This document shows positions 24,522 through 36,290 of a DNA stretch of 64,000 nucleotides, in pieces. Where the stretch lies: contig NC_039363.1 in assembly GCF_003573695.1 (NCBI RefSeq), positions 128,447,302 to 128,511,301 on the forward strand, given 5' to 3'. The notes under the pieces were generated by a model. It was not told the origin of the DNA. It did no database searches and was given only the letters and a program-made list of their open reading frames with translations. The translations under genes were made by a program, and so were the position numbers. Each line of letters starts with the position of its first letter. The first letter of the stretch is position 1. The stretch comes from Papaver somniferum. Its lineage: Eukaryota > Streptophyta > Magnoliopsida > Ranunculales > Papaveraceae.

Positions 24522-25109
24522 ATCTCCCCCTTTGTCAATTTTAGTAACAAAACTCTTACATGATACAGATAAGAAAATTACAAGAATTCATCACACTCCG
24601 CTTGATTCCCGATTCAACAACACAGTAAAACTGCTTACATTCAATCCTTGAAAATGCCGTTGTTGACATTATAATAACAAAGCTAATACTCCCCCTAAGG
24701 AAGATAAGTAGATATTCAATTCGCACGTCTTTTTTATACCAATCAATATGACATGTTACTCCCCATTAGTCTTTGCTTTCACTCTTTCGCTAGATAAAAC
24801 ATTCAAGTACCAATGTTCTTTTCCTTAGTGATACCAATTAATATAAAATCAATGCCAGTATCACTTGTTTACTCCATATATTTCTCCCCCTTTTTGTCAC
24901 AAAAATGACAAAGAAACGAAAAAATAAAGGACAGCACGAAAAGAATCTTACAAATCTCAGAATAGACTTGCAAACCTGTAGAGTTAGGCACGAGGGTTCC
25001 ACACATCATGTTCCGATAACCAATATCAAAACCGAAACTACAAGTAGTTTTATTTTGATATGTTACCAAGGAAATAATTACCCGAAATAATTTTTCCCAT
25101 TTAGTTTAG
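24522..25109 (-). mobile_element. R-B internal fragment with polypurine tract
   Basis: Immediately upstream of the LTR on the minus strand is AAAGGGGGAGAT (24522-24533), the GGGGGAGA-TGTTAG junction typical of copia-type elements. The rest matches 59085-59674 of R-D and stops abruptly at 25109, where R-D continues with unrelated sequence. No pol domain is present. The two opposing short frames at 24869-25090 match at 59366-59654 and are conserved only as repeat sequence. Confidence 0.65.
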
Positions 25110-27732
25110 TGATGCGTGTCGTAACCACAACAAATTAATTAATATTTTACTACCTAATTAACAAGTAATATGGTGTAGTCAAGTTCGTTCCCACGAGGAG
25201 CAAGAGTTTTTAGTTGTTTAATTGTCACAAAAAATAGGGGTTTTGGTTTGGTTTTGAAAAGCAAAAGAAAGTAAATAAAGCAATTTTAAGCTGAAATCAA
25301 TAAGAGAAGTTAGATCAAGGAATCCTTCTTCGTTGCAAAACAATGAATCAAGTTATGTTCTTTTCAATTTTTTATTAGTCACAGATTGTCACCAACCGTA
25401 GGTAAAGCAGCTAGCTCAGTGCTAAACCCCTAAATCCCTAGTATCATCGGATACGGAAGTTCTCGACTACCGGATTCTATTCACCAAACCACCTAGTAGT
25501 AGCTCACTCAAGATGTAATTTAGTTAAACGCATTAAGATTTATGAATTTATTAGGTTGATATTAGTAGTTAGACTCTTAGCTCAAGGTCTACTTGCTAAC
25601 GTTGTTTTCACACACAATTGCTCCATGGAATCCCTCCGCAAGGTCTCATGTTTGCTACTTGTGCAAAGAGTCAAGAAACGATTACTGATCCCCTAACTTT
25701 CACTAGCTTTAGATCAATTAAAAAATCAATTTAGTTGGCCACCTAAACAATCTATCAATCAACCATGAATGTATAAACATTCCTATTAGTAAAAACAAAC
25801 GATAATCGTGTGAAAAACTTCAAAGTAGATTTAAAAACAAAACTCAAAACATGTTAAGAACTAGGAATTCATCCTCAATCAATAAGAAAATTAGCTACTC
25901 ATGTTTTTGAAGTTCACACAAATAATTAAAAGAAGAATTTTGAAAAACAAGAAAAAACACAAGTGTTGTGTGTGTAAAAAGGTGTAAAAGTATATAGAAA
26001 AGTATAGAACTTCTCTATTTATAGGCTTCAATTTCCTTGCAATCCTCTTAGCAGTAGAATCCCTTTCCCTTTATAAGTCTTCTTTCCAAGTCCTTGTCTT
26101 TTTCAAATCTTCCATCTTCACTTTCCAAATTCAAGTCCAACTCTTAAAACCCATGAGTCTAGAAAATTCTTCACAAATTGAGTCACCGGAAAATCACTGG
26201 TACCACCGGAGTCCAGACAGAAAACGGCACCGGGAAGTGCTGCCAGTCATCGGAATCTTCTTTCTGTCGAGGGAATATTCCGTCACAGTTAACAGTCAGA
26301 CTGACGGTCTCCAATGGTCAAGAGGGTCAAGGGAAGAGATTCAGACACCGAGTTAGCATCTTACTTGGCTAACTGGTCTTACTCGGCTGAGTTAGTTTGG
26401 ATCGGTCATCGCTGAGTTGGATCGTCGGTGCAGTAAATTCAGGCAGAGTTCTGTTTGTATTTCGACCAATTCCAGGCATGTTTCAGGCTTATCTCTGCTT
26501 CATACCTGTTAAGAACCTAACATACATCTATTTGTTCTTGTGTAGATTCAATCCAACTTCCCATTACATATTATACTCATTCTAATCCACAACAACGATT
26601 TAGTCTGTAGTTCAGCTCACCGTAAACCCATCAAACAACAGTGACAATATCATCTACTTCTCCATCTATGAATTCTAACACAAACCCATGAATATCAAAT
26701 GCCAGGAAATCTACAAACCCTTAAACAATCTCCATCTGTTCCATCCACTGAGTTTGATGGCATCAGCTCCAATTCTTCACTGTTGACTCTAAATCGAGGA
26801 AAACCCATTTCAATTTCAGCTTCGATTCCTTCTTCAATTCAATCAATTTCCATCTGCAATATCTTTTCAAACCCTAAATCACCTTCAACAGCACCACCAA
26901 CCCATGAAAATCACCATCTTCGGTTCAACAGAAGGTTCATCACCATCTTCTCTGCAATTCCATCTTTCATCGAAATAGCATCAGTACCTTGCTAAATTCT
27001 CTCTCAAATCGAACCCATCTTCCATCATCTCAGATTCAGAATAACACCCATCTTCAATTAACTCATAGATTCAAACCAAAAACCCATTTTGAATCAAGCC
27101 CTATCCTGTTTTGTTCTTCAATTTCAGTTATCGGACTCCATTTATCCTCCACAACAAGACCTAATCAGCATTTCTATCTGTCGACTTCAATCACCAACAC
27201 AATCTTCAATCACAGAGTCATCCTGCTAATCTCTGTCTCGATTTGTCACGGCCATCAACCCCATTATCAGATTCAGATCCTCAGCAAACCCATCTCTCAA
27301 TTTCTTCATATCTTCTCGATCTGTTGTCTCGGAAGTAATAGCAGCAGCTGCTGCCTCTTTTCTTTTTCTCTGAATTTTAAGTTTGCAAATGATTGGGATG
27401 AATGAGAGACATCTCTCTCGAAATTAGGTTTAGGGTAAGGCTGGATAATGACACCCGGTCACTTCTGATAAGGGTTAACCAAAGTCCAGCCCCTTATCCT
27501 CAGCTGATCTGTATTTAGTACTCCTTCAAGTAGAGTTTCCCCTTAACACTGAATGGACTCCAGATAGTGTTCGCCTATGAAATGACAATATTGCCCATTT
27601 GCTCAAATTTGGATTATTTCTTCTCTTGTTCGTCCGCATGACTCCAAAGTAGCTATAAAACTCAAAACAAGCGTAAAATATATAATTTACAAGAAAAATA
27701 GCAAAGAAAGCATAACCAATAGTTATAATTTG
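25110..27732. repeat. Unclassified AT-rich repeat, probably an LTR or LTR fragment
   Basis: It begins TGATGCGTGTCG exactly where R-B homology ends, consistent with an LTR end read on the minus strand (CGCATCA). Contents are a leader-like AT-rich half (25110-26150) and a half whose plus-strand frames (26699-27405) are Ser/Pro/Ile-rich without any domain, typical of non-coding LTR sequence. The right edge stops at truncated LTR C (27733). No matching TSD or CA terminus was found, so the boundaries are rearranged. Confidence 0.4.
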
Positions 27733-28572
27733 GATCGTCGCACGCCTTCGTTTTGGTAGCCGCAAAGGGAAGGCCGGCATGGTGGGGCCAAGGCCAATGG
27801 CGCGGATGGCTTGGCATAGTGGGGCCAAGGGTTTGGTAAGGACGGCTTGGCATGGTGGGGCCAAGGCAAGGTGCGGTTGGCTTGGTATGGTGGGGCCAAG
27901 GGTTTCGCATGCCATTGGCGCATGGTGCGGCTAGCATGGTTGGGGCCAAGGCAAGGCGCGATTGGCTTGGCACGGTGGGGCCAAGGGTTGGGCATGCCAT
28001 TGGCGTATGGTGCGGTTAGCATGGTTGGGGCCAAGGCAAGGTGCGGTTGGCTTGACATGGTGGGGCCAAGGGTTTGGCATGCCATTGGCGCATGGTGCGT
28101 CTAGCATGGTTGGCACAGAGACGTGACTGGCATGGTTTGCCATTGACACAGTGGTTCGTCTGGCATGGTTGGTATGCCTTGGCGCGGAGATGTGGCTGGC
28201 ATGGTTGGCATGCCTTGGCGCGGAGATGTGGCTGGCATGGTTTTCCATTGGCATAGTGGTGCGGCTGGACGGTTGGCATGCCTTGGCGCGGAGACGTGGC
28301 TGGCATGGTTTTCCATTGGCACAGTGGTGCGGCTGGCATGGTTGGCACGCCTTGGCGTGGTAGCATGAGAATTAGGGTTTGGTATGTACGAAGATGATGT
28401 CGGTCAATACTAAGGGTTCTGCCGTGGAACATGACACATGTATAAAAAAAAGGTACCTGATAATTCTTACGTAGGTATGTTGAATTATTCAATAAATGCG
28501 TTAGTGGTTGTAGTGACGTCATGTCAGATGTAAGGTTTTACGATTTTAACCCTAAGCTAAAAACCACCATCA
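27733..28572 (-). repeat. Element C 3' LTR, truncated
   Basis: It corresponds to 46165-47202 of the 5' LTR. It holds three 85-bp units (anchors 27920, 28005, 28090) against four in the 5' LTR, and fewer 69-bp-type units. About 2.5 kb of LTR is missing on the left. Multiple overlapping frames on both strands here are repeat shadows. Confidence 0.8.
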
Positions 28573-28920
28573 ACATTAAGTCCCCTGCTTAGCTCGGAAC
28601 AGGAGCATTGTTCGAGGTAAGCATAAGATGGTGGCAGACCAGGACAAAATCGAAATGGCAAGTCATGAAAATATGGTCAGGAAGACCCGACTAACCTTTT
28701 TCGAGAGGTAAGGAGAATTCATGGTTCTTATGTTGGCGACCTTGCGTAAATTCTACTTGTGGTGTTGCTAGCTAGACCTTGAAATGGTAGAGGCGGTTGC
28801 TGGTTGAGATGCAGACTGTCGGCTTGGCTTGGTCACGCATCATCTTGGCTGGGCTAGGGAACGCGGAGGTGCTGGATTAGCGAGTTGCCGGTGTTGGTGC
28901 GGCTTGAGCGGAGCCGCTGG

Positions 28921-29095
28921 CATTGGTCGGATTGGAATGGGAGCCGCAGGCATTGGTCGGCTTGGAATTGGAGCCGCAGGCGTTGGCCGGCTTGGAGTGG
29001 GAGCCGCAGGCATTGGTCGGCTTGGAATGGGAGCCGTCAACATTGGTCGTCTTGAAATGGAGCTGCTTGCGTTGCTCGGCTTGGAGTGGAGCTAG
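28921..29095. repeat. 30-bp tandem repeat, six units, element C internal
   Basis: CATTGGTCGGCTTGGAATGG-type units begin at 28921, 28951, 28981, 29011, 29041 and 29071. The 30-bp period keeps frames open on both strands, which explains the overlapping short ORFs here. Confidence 0.9.
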
Positions 29096-29210
29096 CTTGA
29101 GTTCCTTGGAAGGATGATGACTGGCTTCAGTTACGTGGAAGGATGACGACCGGCTTCAGTTTCATGGGATGATGGCAACTTTGTCTGAATTAGGGTTTGG
29201 CATGCCGAAA

Positions 29211-29891
29211 CCCTAATTAGCGCCCTTTACTAGAATCGCTGTAGAATTGTCGTACGAACTCGGATTTTGACGGTCCGCCTCTCCATTCTGAACAGAAAAG
29301 GACTTCTTATCTCCTATCGCGGGAATATTTAGGTTTTGAGCTCGTTCGGGAGGTGAAAACAGCTCGACAGTAAAATTCAGGAAGAATTGCGGGCCCGTGG
29401 AATGATGGAAGCTTGCTTTAGTTCCGTGGGAAGATGATGACTTGCTTTGGTAAGATAACAACTTGGTTCAGTTCCATGGGAAGGTGAAGACTGGCTTCGG
29501 GAAGAAAACAACTTGCTTCAGTTCCCTAGGAAGGTAACGACGGGCTTAGGGAAGGTAACAACTTGCTTCAGTTCCCTGGGAAGGTGACGACTGGCTTCAG
29601 GAAGATAACAACTTGCTTCAGTTCCCTGAGAAAGTGACGACTGGCTTCGGGAAGGTAACAACTTGCTTCAGATTGTAGCATGCTGCAACCCTAATTAGCG
29701 TCCCTTACTAGAATCGCTGTAGAATTCTCATACGAACTCCTATTTTGATGGTCCACACCTCCATTCTGAAAGAAAAAGAATTTCCTATCTCCCTACGCGG
29801 GAATATTTAGGTTTTGAGCTCGTCCGAGAGGTGAAAACAACTCGATAGTAAAATTCAGGAAGAACTCTGGAGGGATGTTGCGGGCCCGAGG
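29211..29891. repeat. Direct repeat pair (~180 bp) flanking a 50-bp tandem array
   Basis: The block starting CCCTAATTAGCG at 29211 (to about 29399) recurs at 29689-29891. Between them a 50-bp unit (ACTTGCTTCAGTTCCCTGGG...) starts at 29461, 29511, 29561, 29611 and 29661. The first block is preceded by the 11-bp hairpin at 29188-29218; in the second the hairpin is degenerate. Confidence 0.85.
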
Positions 29892-30134
29892 TGGCTTAGT
29901 CGCGCCCAGTCATCCGTTTCATGGAGCAAGAATGAATCTTTAATTGTTCAAACTCTAGAAACTCCATCCACATGAAAAGAGATATGACCTTCTTCTGTTT
30001 TCTGTTGCTCGTCCGGATCCGTGCTTTCGTCTGCAGTGTCTCTCCAGTGGATTCCAAAATTTATCAAACTCCATTGCATTCTTGGGACGAATGTATGTGG
30101 TTGCGTTTTCGGTCCATCCTTGATTTTAGGTTGT

Positions 30135-31613
30135 TCAGTGCCTGGAACCTCTGATCGCGATGACAATATGCTGTGGTTCCTCAAAGATATTATACTTAGA
30201 TGCAAAATAGTCCAAGAGGACTTGAGAGGCACACAGTTCCAGGCCTAGATTAGGTATTCTCATGAAAATTGGTTTGACAATATTGTGACAAACTAAATCT
30301 AGGTAGGATGCAAGGCTATCAGATTGTGACTTAGGCAAGAAGGTGACATCTAAGCGTCTCACATGCATGAGATCAAGAGTATCAATATTATCAGTCACAT
30401 CAGCATTATCTAAGTCACACTCAAGATGTGTAGCATGCTCATCATCACAAAAAATTTGCACAAGTCCTAATTCAGAATCATGGTTATCCGATATATTCAA
30501 ATTATCATCAACCGAAGCAATATATTGTGGCTTAAGTATGGAATCAGACACATCAACTATGTTTTCATGCATAGGATCATTAGTGTCAACAGAAGATTTA
30601 CCTAAGTCATGCTCTTCAAAGGATAATTGCACAATATCTAAATCAGTATCAACATCACATGCATATGAAATACTAGAAGAAATATCATTCATGAAGGTCG
30701 GGGCAGAAAAGCCTAATGTATTTGAAACCAAAGGTTCCACAACATTTTCAGCATAGACATGTTCTTCTAACATAACATCATCATCATCATCATAGTAATA
30801 TGCATACTTGTCCCTATTAGCAGTTGTGGTGTCATTAGTCAACTCATGTTCCTCTAGATTAGGTTCATATTCAATATCATACACATGAGAAGGACTAGAC
30901 ATGCTATTTTCAAAGTTCAATTCATTACCACCTATATCATGTGACAGTGTCTCAGTTTCCCTAATGGATTCCCATTGACGGGTTCTCTCTGCAATCTCAG
31001 CTAAAAATTTCCATGCATCATCCACAGTTTTATCAAGAAATTCACCATTACACATACACTCAACCATGGCTCGAGATTTAAAGTCTAGTCCCTCATAGAG
31101 GATAGCGACAAGTCTCCACTTCTCAAATCCATGGTGTGGACATTCGCTCAACAAATCATTAAAACGTTCAAAATAGTCAAAAAAAGTTTCCTCATCCAAT
31201 TGGACAAAACAATTGATACTTTGACGAATAGCGATGGTCCTATGATGTGGAAAGAATTTTTTAAAAAATAGATCTGTGAGTTGGTCCCAAGTGTTGATTG
31301 ATTGTGGTCTCAAACCGTAAAACCATGTTTTGGCCCTTTCCTTTAGAGAAAATGTAAACAAACGCAATTTCAGAGAGTCTTCGGACATATGATCAGATTG
31401 CATATTCCGACAAATTTGTTCAAACTCTCTTACATGAGTATAGGGGTTCTCAGAATCGAACCCTCGAAATAAAGGAAGTATTTGTATCATGCTTGCATTT
31501 ATTTTAAAAGGGTTATTGGTTTGAGGTAAGACAATACATGATAATGGAATTTTTATTGTGGGATACATGTATTCATGGAGAGCACTAGGTTGGCCCATAT
31601 TGAAAAGACACAA
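30135..31613 (-). CDS. Gag of a Tat/Athila-like element (copy 1), intact but 3'-truncated by the insertion junction
   Basis: The frame of 492 codons holds a retrotransposon gag (capsid-type) domain at residues ~45-215: FRGFDSENPYTHVREFEQIC, KLRLFTFSLKERAKTWFYGL, then FDYFERFNDLLSECPHHGF. An acidic Asp/Glu-rich tail follows (~235-450). No zinc knuckle, protease or RT follows. It starts about 1 kb downstream of the minus-strand PBS at 32603-32620, as expected for gag. The last ~12 residues (before 30135) are read from element C because homology to copy 2 stops at 30171; the native protein is longer, as copy 2 shows. Capsid protein would package element RNA, supplied here without enzymes. The frame is free of stops, unlike copy 2. 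Confidence 0.75.
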   Translation of the reverse strand: MCLFNMGQPSALHEYMYPTIKIPLSCIVLPQTNNPFKINASMIQILPLFRGFDSENPYTHVREFEQICRNMQSDHMSEDSLKLRLFTFSLKERAKTWFYGLRPQSINTWDQLTDLFFKKFFPHHRTIAIRQSINCFVQLDEETFFDYFERFNDLLSECPHHGFEKWRLVAILYEGLDFKSRAMVECMCNGEFLDKTVDDAWKFLAEIAERTRQWESIRETETLSHDIGGNELNFENSMSSPSHVYDIEYEPNLEEHELTNDTTTANRDKYAYYYDDDDDVMLEEHVYAENVVEPLVSNTLGFSAPTFMNDISSSISYACDVDTDLDIVQLSFEEHDLGKSSVDTNDPMHENIVDVSDSILKPQYIASVDDNLNISDNHDSELGLVQIFCDDEHATHLECDLDNADVTDNIDTLDLMHVRRLDVTFLPKSQSDSLASYLDLVCHNIVKPIFMRIPNLGLELCASQVLLDYFASKYNIFEEPQHIVIAIRGSRH

Positions 31614-31979
31614 AGCCCACTATTTGGTTTTAAAGGGTTTTCAAAAATTTGGTTTTTTATGGGAAAATTTTGGTTTTTATGGGTTTTGAAAACTTTGGTT
31701 TTTATGGGATTAAAAATTTGGTTTTCGAAATTAGGAGCAAAATCTTTTTTTTTTTTTTTTGTGTGTTGGGTTTGAAGCCCAAATTTTAGTTTAAAAGAAA
31801 CTACAAGCCTAACAAACAACTAAATTACAAGCCCAAATAAAGAAAAAAATAAAAATAAAACTAATTATTACAAACCCACAAAAAAAGAAAATAAAAATAA
31901 AACTAAAATTATTACAATCCCAAATAAAGAAAGAAATAAAATTAAAATTAAAAAATTATTACAAGCCCACAGATTAAAA

Positions 31980-32520
31980 ATGGAAGCCCACAGGTTGGGT
32001 TCTCTTAATGGGTTTAGGCTTACCTTTGAAGCACAGCCCAGCTGCTCAGTTTGGTTGCAAAAGCCCAGTTGGGCTTTGGATCATCCTAAGCTTTGGCTTC
32101 AACACTCAAGGACCAGTTGGGCTTTGGTCTTTCTTCTCCTTCAGCAGCTTACAACCCAGTTGGGCTTGGTTCAAATCAGTTCACTTCACAAGCCCAGTTG
32201 GGCTTTATCTTACACCAGCTGCAGCAGCTTCAGCAGAGATTGCAGCAGACTTGGCCTGGCACCAGCAGGAGTACCACAACAGCACAAGTTCTAGCAACAA
32301 TAGTGCAGCACCAGCTCCACAGCAGCAGCACCACAAGTTCAGAGGCACCACAAGGCACATAGCAGGACTTCAGGCAGCAGTTCTGGCACCAGCAGCAGCA
32401 GCAACACCAGGTTCAAGGAAGAACCAGCAACAAAGGTGCAAATGGGCTGCAGTTCACAGCAGTTCACAGCAAGAAATGCAAAAAAAATGCTTATACTAAG
32501 ATGCAGATGATTACACTAAT
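31980..32520. other. CAG-rich leader between PBS and gag, copy 1
   Basis: Repeated CAGCAGCAGCAC and CCCAGTTGGGCTTT words keep all three plus-strand frames open (104, 163 and 89 codons). The same segment is at 38090-38630. No domain; judged to be untranslated leader of the minus-strand element, with the PBS just to the right. Confidence 0.6.
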
Positions 32521-32602
32521 ATGCAGATGCTTACAAGAACTACACAGCAGGTATGAGTATGCAAAGAACAACAAGAAAAACTTCAAAAACACGGCAGCCA
32601 AG

Positions 32603-32620
32603 TCCCCGGCAGCGGCGCCA
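32603..32620 (-). promoter_or_regulatory. PBS, gag-only unit, copy 1
   Basis: TGGCGCCGCTGCCGGGGA on the minus strand, six bases after the LTR end CTACCA. Confidence 0.85.
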
Positions 32621-32626
32621 AAAACT

Positions 32627-34576
32627 TGGTAGGCATTTAAAGATGTGAAAATAAGACAATAAATGGATGCCTACAGTGATACCTGCAAGTGCACAGGGTC
32701 AGTTGTAGCTTGTGTGCAAGAACAGGGTCATTCCACATGGACTTGGGGTGTTATGAAGTTTTCCTAGCTAAGCTATATGCAAGGCAGTGACAATGAGGGA
32801 TAGGCCAAGGCAGTGAGCAAGGCAAAGCAATAAGGCAGAACAGTTAAGAACCAAGGCTGTAAGCCAAGGGCAGGGGGGAGTTTGTGCACTGATTTCAGTG
32901 CACAGCAAGCTGTAAATTGCACAAAAACTAAACAAAGCAGCAAGGAAAATTTAACTAAGAAATAAGAAAAACAGATTCGGAGTTGCAAGTGACTGTGAAA
33001 ACAAATTGTGGGTTAAGCTAAGGCTTTGAATCCACCCTTGTGACCTATCCAGATAATGTAATTCTAGGTTGAATTCCTAATGGAACTAAGTGACAGCTAA
33101 GGTCAACTTATGATCCTAAGCATACAAATGGAATGGAAAGAGAATTAGCTTGCTCAACTAATGTGCTCCTAGCATTGACTGTCTTTTGACAGTACAATCA
33201 ATCACAAGCACACAGATGAGCACTAATTTCTCCCATTTCTCAATCAAAACAATGCACTAAGGCTCTAACCTAGCATTCCACTATCAGACAGTGCACTGAG
33301 GTTTCATCTAAACCTCAGCTGCAACAATTTAGCTCATGCTCAACATATAACAACATTAACATTCATCACATATGATAATAAGAGCAAATTCAAACAAAAC
33401 ATGACTGAAAATTTACAAAACAAATGAACCAACAGTTGAGGAACTGGCTAGTCCAGTCCTCTTGGGTGAAGCTCTGGCTAATCCAGGCATACCCAACAAC
33501 ATACAGTCCTTTATTATATACCACAGACCCAATTTGGGTTTTCCCCCAAATTACAAAATTAGGGTTCTTAATAAATTCCCCCAAATCAGAAAATTTAGGG
33601 TTGGTAATTCTTACCCATATTGATGTGATTTGACGAGTTTTTCTTCGACCCATTCTTCTCCTTGGTCCTCGTTCCATTCCCATGCTTCTATTTCTTCTCT
33701 AGCCCTAGCTATTGTACCAATTTCTTTCCTAGGGTTTTCTGAGAAAGAAAAGAAAAGAAATTGGTAGGATAGATGGCTAGAAGATGGGGGGAATGATTAT
33801 AGTGGAGTTGGTGGTGGTGTACGGTGTGAAGGAGTGGCGTTTGGTGGTACGGCAGTGGTGGTGGCGGACATGGTGTGTCTGTACACGGACAGGAAGGGGG
33901 AAGAAGAAGGGAAGAGAAGAAGAAGTGAATGAGAAAACTCTCGATGGGCTTTAGGGTATAGGATATTCGCTGTGGAGCAGGTACATCGGAGTTGATGATC
34001 AGCGGCGATGAGCGTTGGATGTAAAGAAGGAGGATTGATCCAACGGCTATATGGAAGCGTATGTGGAGAAACCGTTGGATTCTGAAGTATAACGAAATTA
34101 ACGGCACCAGATGGAGTTAGGTGTTGTAGTGTTAAGCGGAAGTATCGAGGTTTGATGCGCAGGAAAAGAAGCGACCGTAGGATGCATATGCGATCCAATC
34201 TGACGGTCGGGAATGGAGGCGGGTTGGATATAGAAAATGGGTTTGGGTAAGGGTTTTGGGCCTTGGGTATGCCAAGCCCATATTCTTCTTTAAGAACAAT
34301 TCTTCCTTCTTGAGCCCATTCCTAGCTTTTGACGTGCGCTCCATTCTTTGCGGCTTCCTTGCGTAATTCTTCTCCGGCTTTTCACTACTTTTCTGCTCTT
34401 TTCGCTCCGCATTCATCCAAACTTTTTTATTACCTAAAAATGCAAAATTAAGAAAAAATATTTATTCTTGAAAACAATGAAAATACAGAATATGGGATAA
34501 AATGTAGAATTAATGCACAAAAGATGAGTTAAATGCCAAGAAAATATATAAAATATGCACTTTTTAGCACTCATCA
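32627..34576 (-). repeat. LTR of gag-only unit, copy 1 (1950 bp)
   Basis: Minus strand TGATGAGTGC (34576) to CTACCA (32627). It serves as 3' LTR for the internal region 34577-38733 and as 5' LTR for the partial copy to its left. Frames inside it (for example 33709-34198) are frame-shifted versions of those in the other LTR and carry no domain. Confidence 0.85.
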
Positions 34577-36290
34577 AATACCCCCAAACCTGAATTTTAC
34601 TTGTCCTCAAGTAAAACAAAACTAAGGAAATCCTACCTATACCACTGTCGCTGGTCTCTCGAATGCATTTAGCGTATGCACTAAGCCTTTTAAACCACTA
34701 AGTGTCCCTAGTGGACGAGTGAAGTCTCGTGAAGGTTTGCTTAGAACGTACCTACAAAGTTCTAGGTCAAAATATAAGCTCAGATTCCATCAAATGTGAC
34801 ATGTGCAAGTCAGTTTAAGCTCACAGCAAAATGGAGATGTCAATCTAGCTATCAAAGGCACAATCCTAGCACTGATAACAAATAAAGACATGTGATAAGA
34901 GTGTAAAGTGTATCTACACATGTTTCTAGAATGACCTGAAGTTATGACTACTAACACCAAGAGATAGTTTTTAGGCTAAGAACCGAATTCTAAGCCAAGC
35001 TAGCTGTCCGGCTTTACGAGAATTGTGAATGTTCACCCAATGAGTTGGTGATATTTCAGTTTACCCGCGTTATACATCGATGGCTGCACCCTCCTTGCTT
35101 ATTACAAGACTATTTACAACAAAAAGATGACTCTTTACATGACTCTTATTTACATTGATTACTCTCTTTTATTTTTGGAACAAGAGAGAATATTGTCTTT
35201 AACATGACAAAACATGGAATAAATACTTGATTTTATATATTTTTTTTTTTTTTTTGATTTTTTTGATTTTTTTTTTTTTTTGTAAGAAAACTTTGATCTT
35301 TACAACATAGTGACACTTTTGATACATGAACAAAAAGAAAAACATAATTACATGACTCTTAGCAAGAGGTGGCCCTTATCGAATGCATCCGGTCAAATTC
35401 TATGGTTGCTTTTCTTACGTATCCTCCAACTTCTATCCCAGCCAACCAAAGAACAAGCTAGTCAAGTCTCATTCAGTATTCTAAAGTGATTGGCAATCTA
35501 ACTTCCTATCAAACACCTTGAAGATCGAGGCTATACATGTATTGGTAGATCGTGCGCGTGCAAGTTTCTTATCACTGTGAATTGTGCTAGAATCAGGGTG
35601 CCTAAATATCTAGACTAAGACTCCTAAAAATTACATATTTGCACAAGAGTCAACATTTCAAGGTAAATGAGCTCCATTTTTTATGATTTTTTAATTTTTT
35701 TTTTTAATTTTTTTTTTTCAAAAAGGAAGAGTTCTGTTTTCATATATCATGTTATCAAAGTATCTACTTTTCACCCCCAAACCTAAACTAAACATTGTCC
35801 TCAATGTTTCAAAATATGAACAAAATTATAATACAACATATGAAGAGGATCATGTTGAGTAGAGAAAAAGGAAAGAGAATACCCGATTTCGGCGAAAGCA
35901 ATATTAGAACTCCGTTATTCAAGGCAAATCCAACATATGTCAGCCGAGATCATATTGGATTAGCAAATATATACAAAAGGAACAAAAGGGTTTTAAGAAA
36001 TTTTATCTACTGGATTATACAAAAAATTCACCATACACTAACAATCTAAAGAGTTGAGGATCAACCCAAAAGACAAATGTAGAGGTTTCAACAGCTTCAC
36101 ACAATAATAATATGATAGGCATGCAAGTGAAGCTGTGAAACAAAATGAGCTACCCCCAAACCTGGATTTTTCAACAGATAAAATTTTGGATACAAAATCT
36201 CGCAGTTTTTGGGGTTCATCATGCACAAGGTCTAATTCGAAATGAACTTTGCTAGGGACGGGTACACATGCTAATTCCAACTGTGGTTCC
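34577..36290 (-). other. Non-coding 3' internal region with three polypurine-like tracts
   Basis: On the minus strand AGGTTTGGGGGT occurs at 36152-36163, 35773-35784 and 34579-34590; the last abuts the LTR start and is the functional position. TTGAGGACAA accompanies two of them (34601-34610, 35795-35804). Long T runs occur at 35241-35282 and 35690-35720. No pol domain found. Confidence 0.65.

Noticed and set aside
24522..25112. Possible CRISPR or tRNA-like structure in the spacer DNA
   Set aside because: No regularly spaced repeats with unique spacers and no cloverleaf; the genome is eukaryotic and the sequence is explained as internal R-B DNA.
26699..27405. Two consecutive Ser/Pro-rich ORFs
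   Set aside because: Composition is that of TCTTCA/CCATC-rich non-coding LTR DNA; no motif and no splice or promoter context.
27526..28522. His/Pro-rich minus-strand ORFs up to 168 codons
   Set aside because: Low-complexity shadows of the 85- and 69-bp arrays in the truncated LTR C.
31980..32499. Gln/Ala-rich plus-strand ORF of 163 codons (and its twin at 38118)
   Set aside because: CAG-repeat leader between PBS and gag of a minus-strand element; three frames open together, no domain.
33709..34198. Opposed ORFs of 132-133 codons in the gag-only LTR
   Set aside because: The other LTR copy breaks the same frames by indels and no domain is present.
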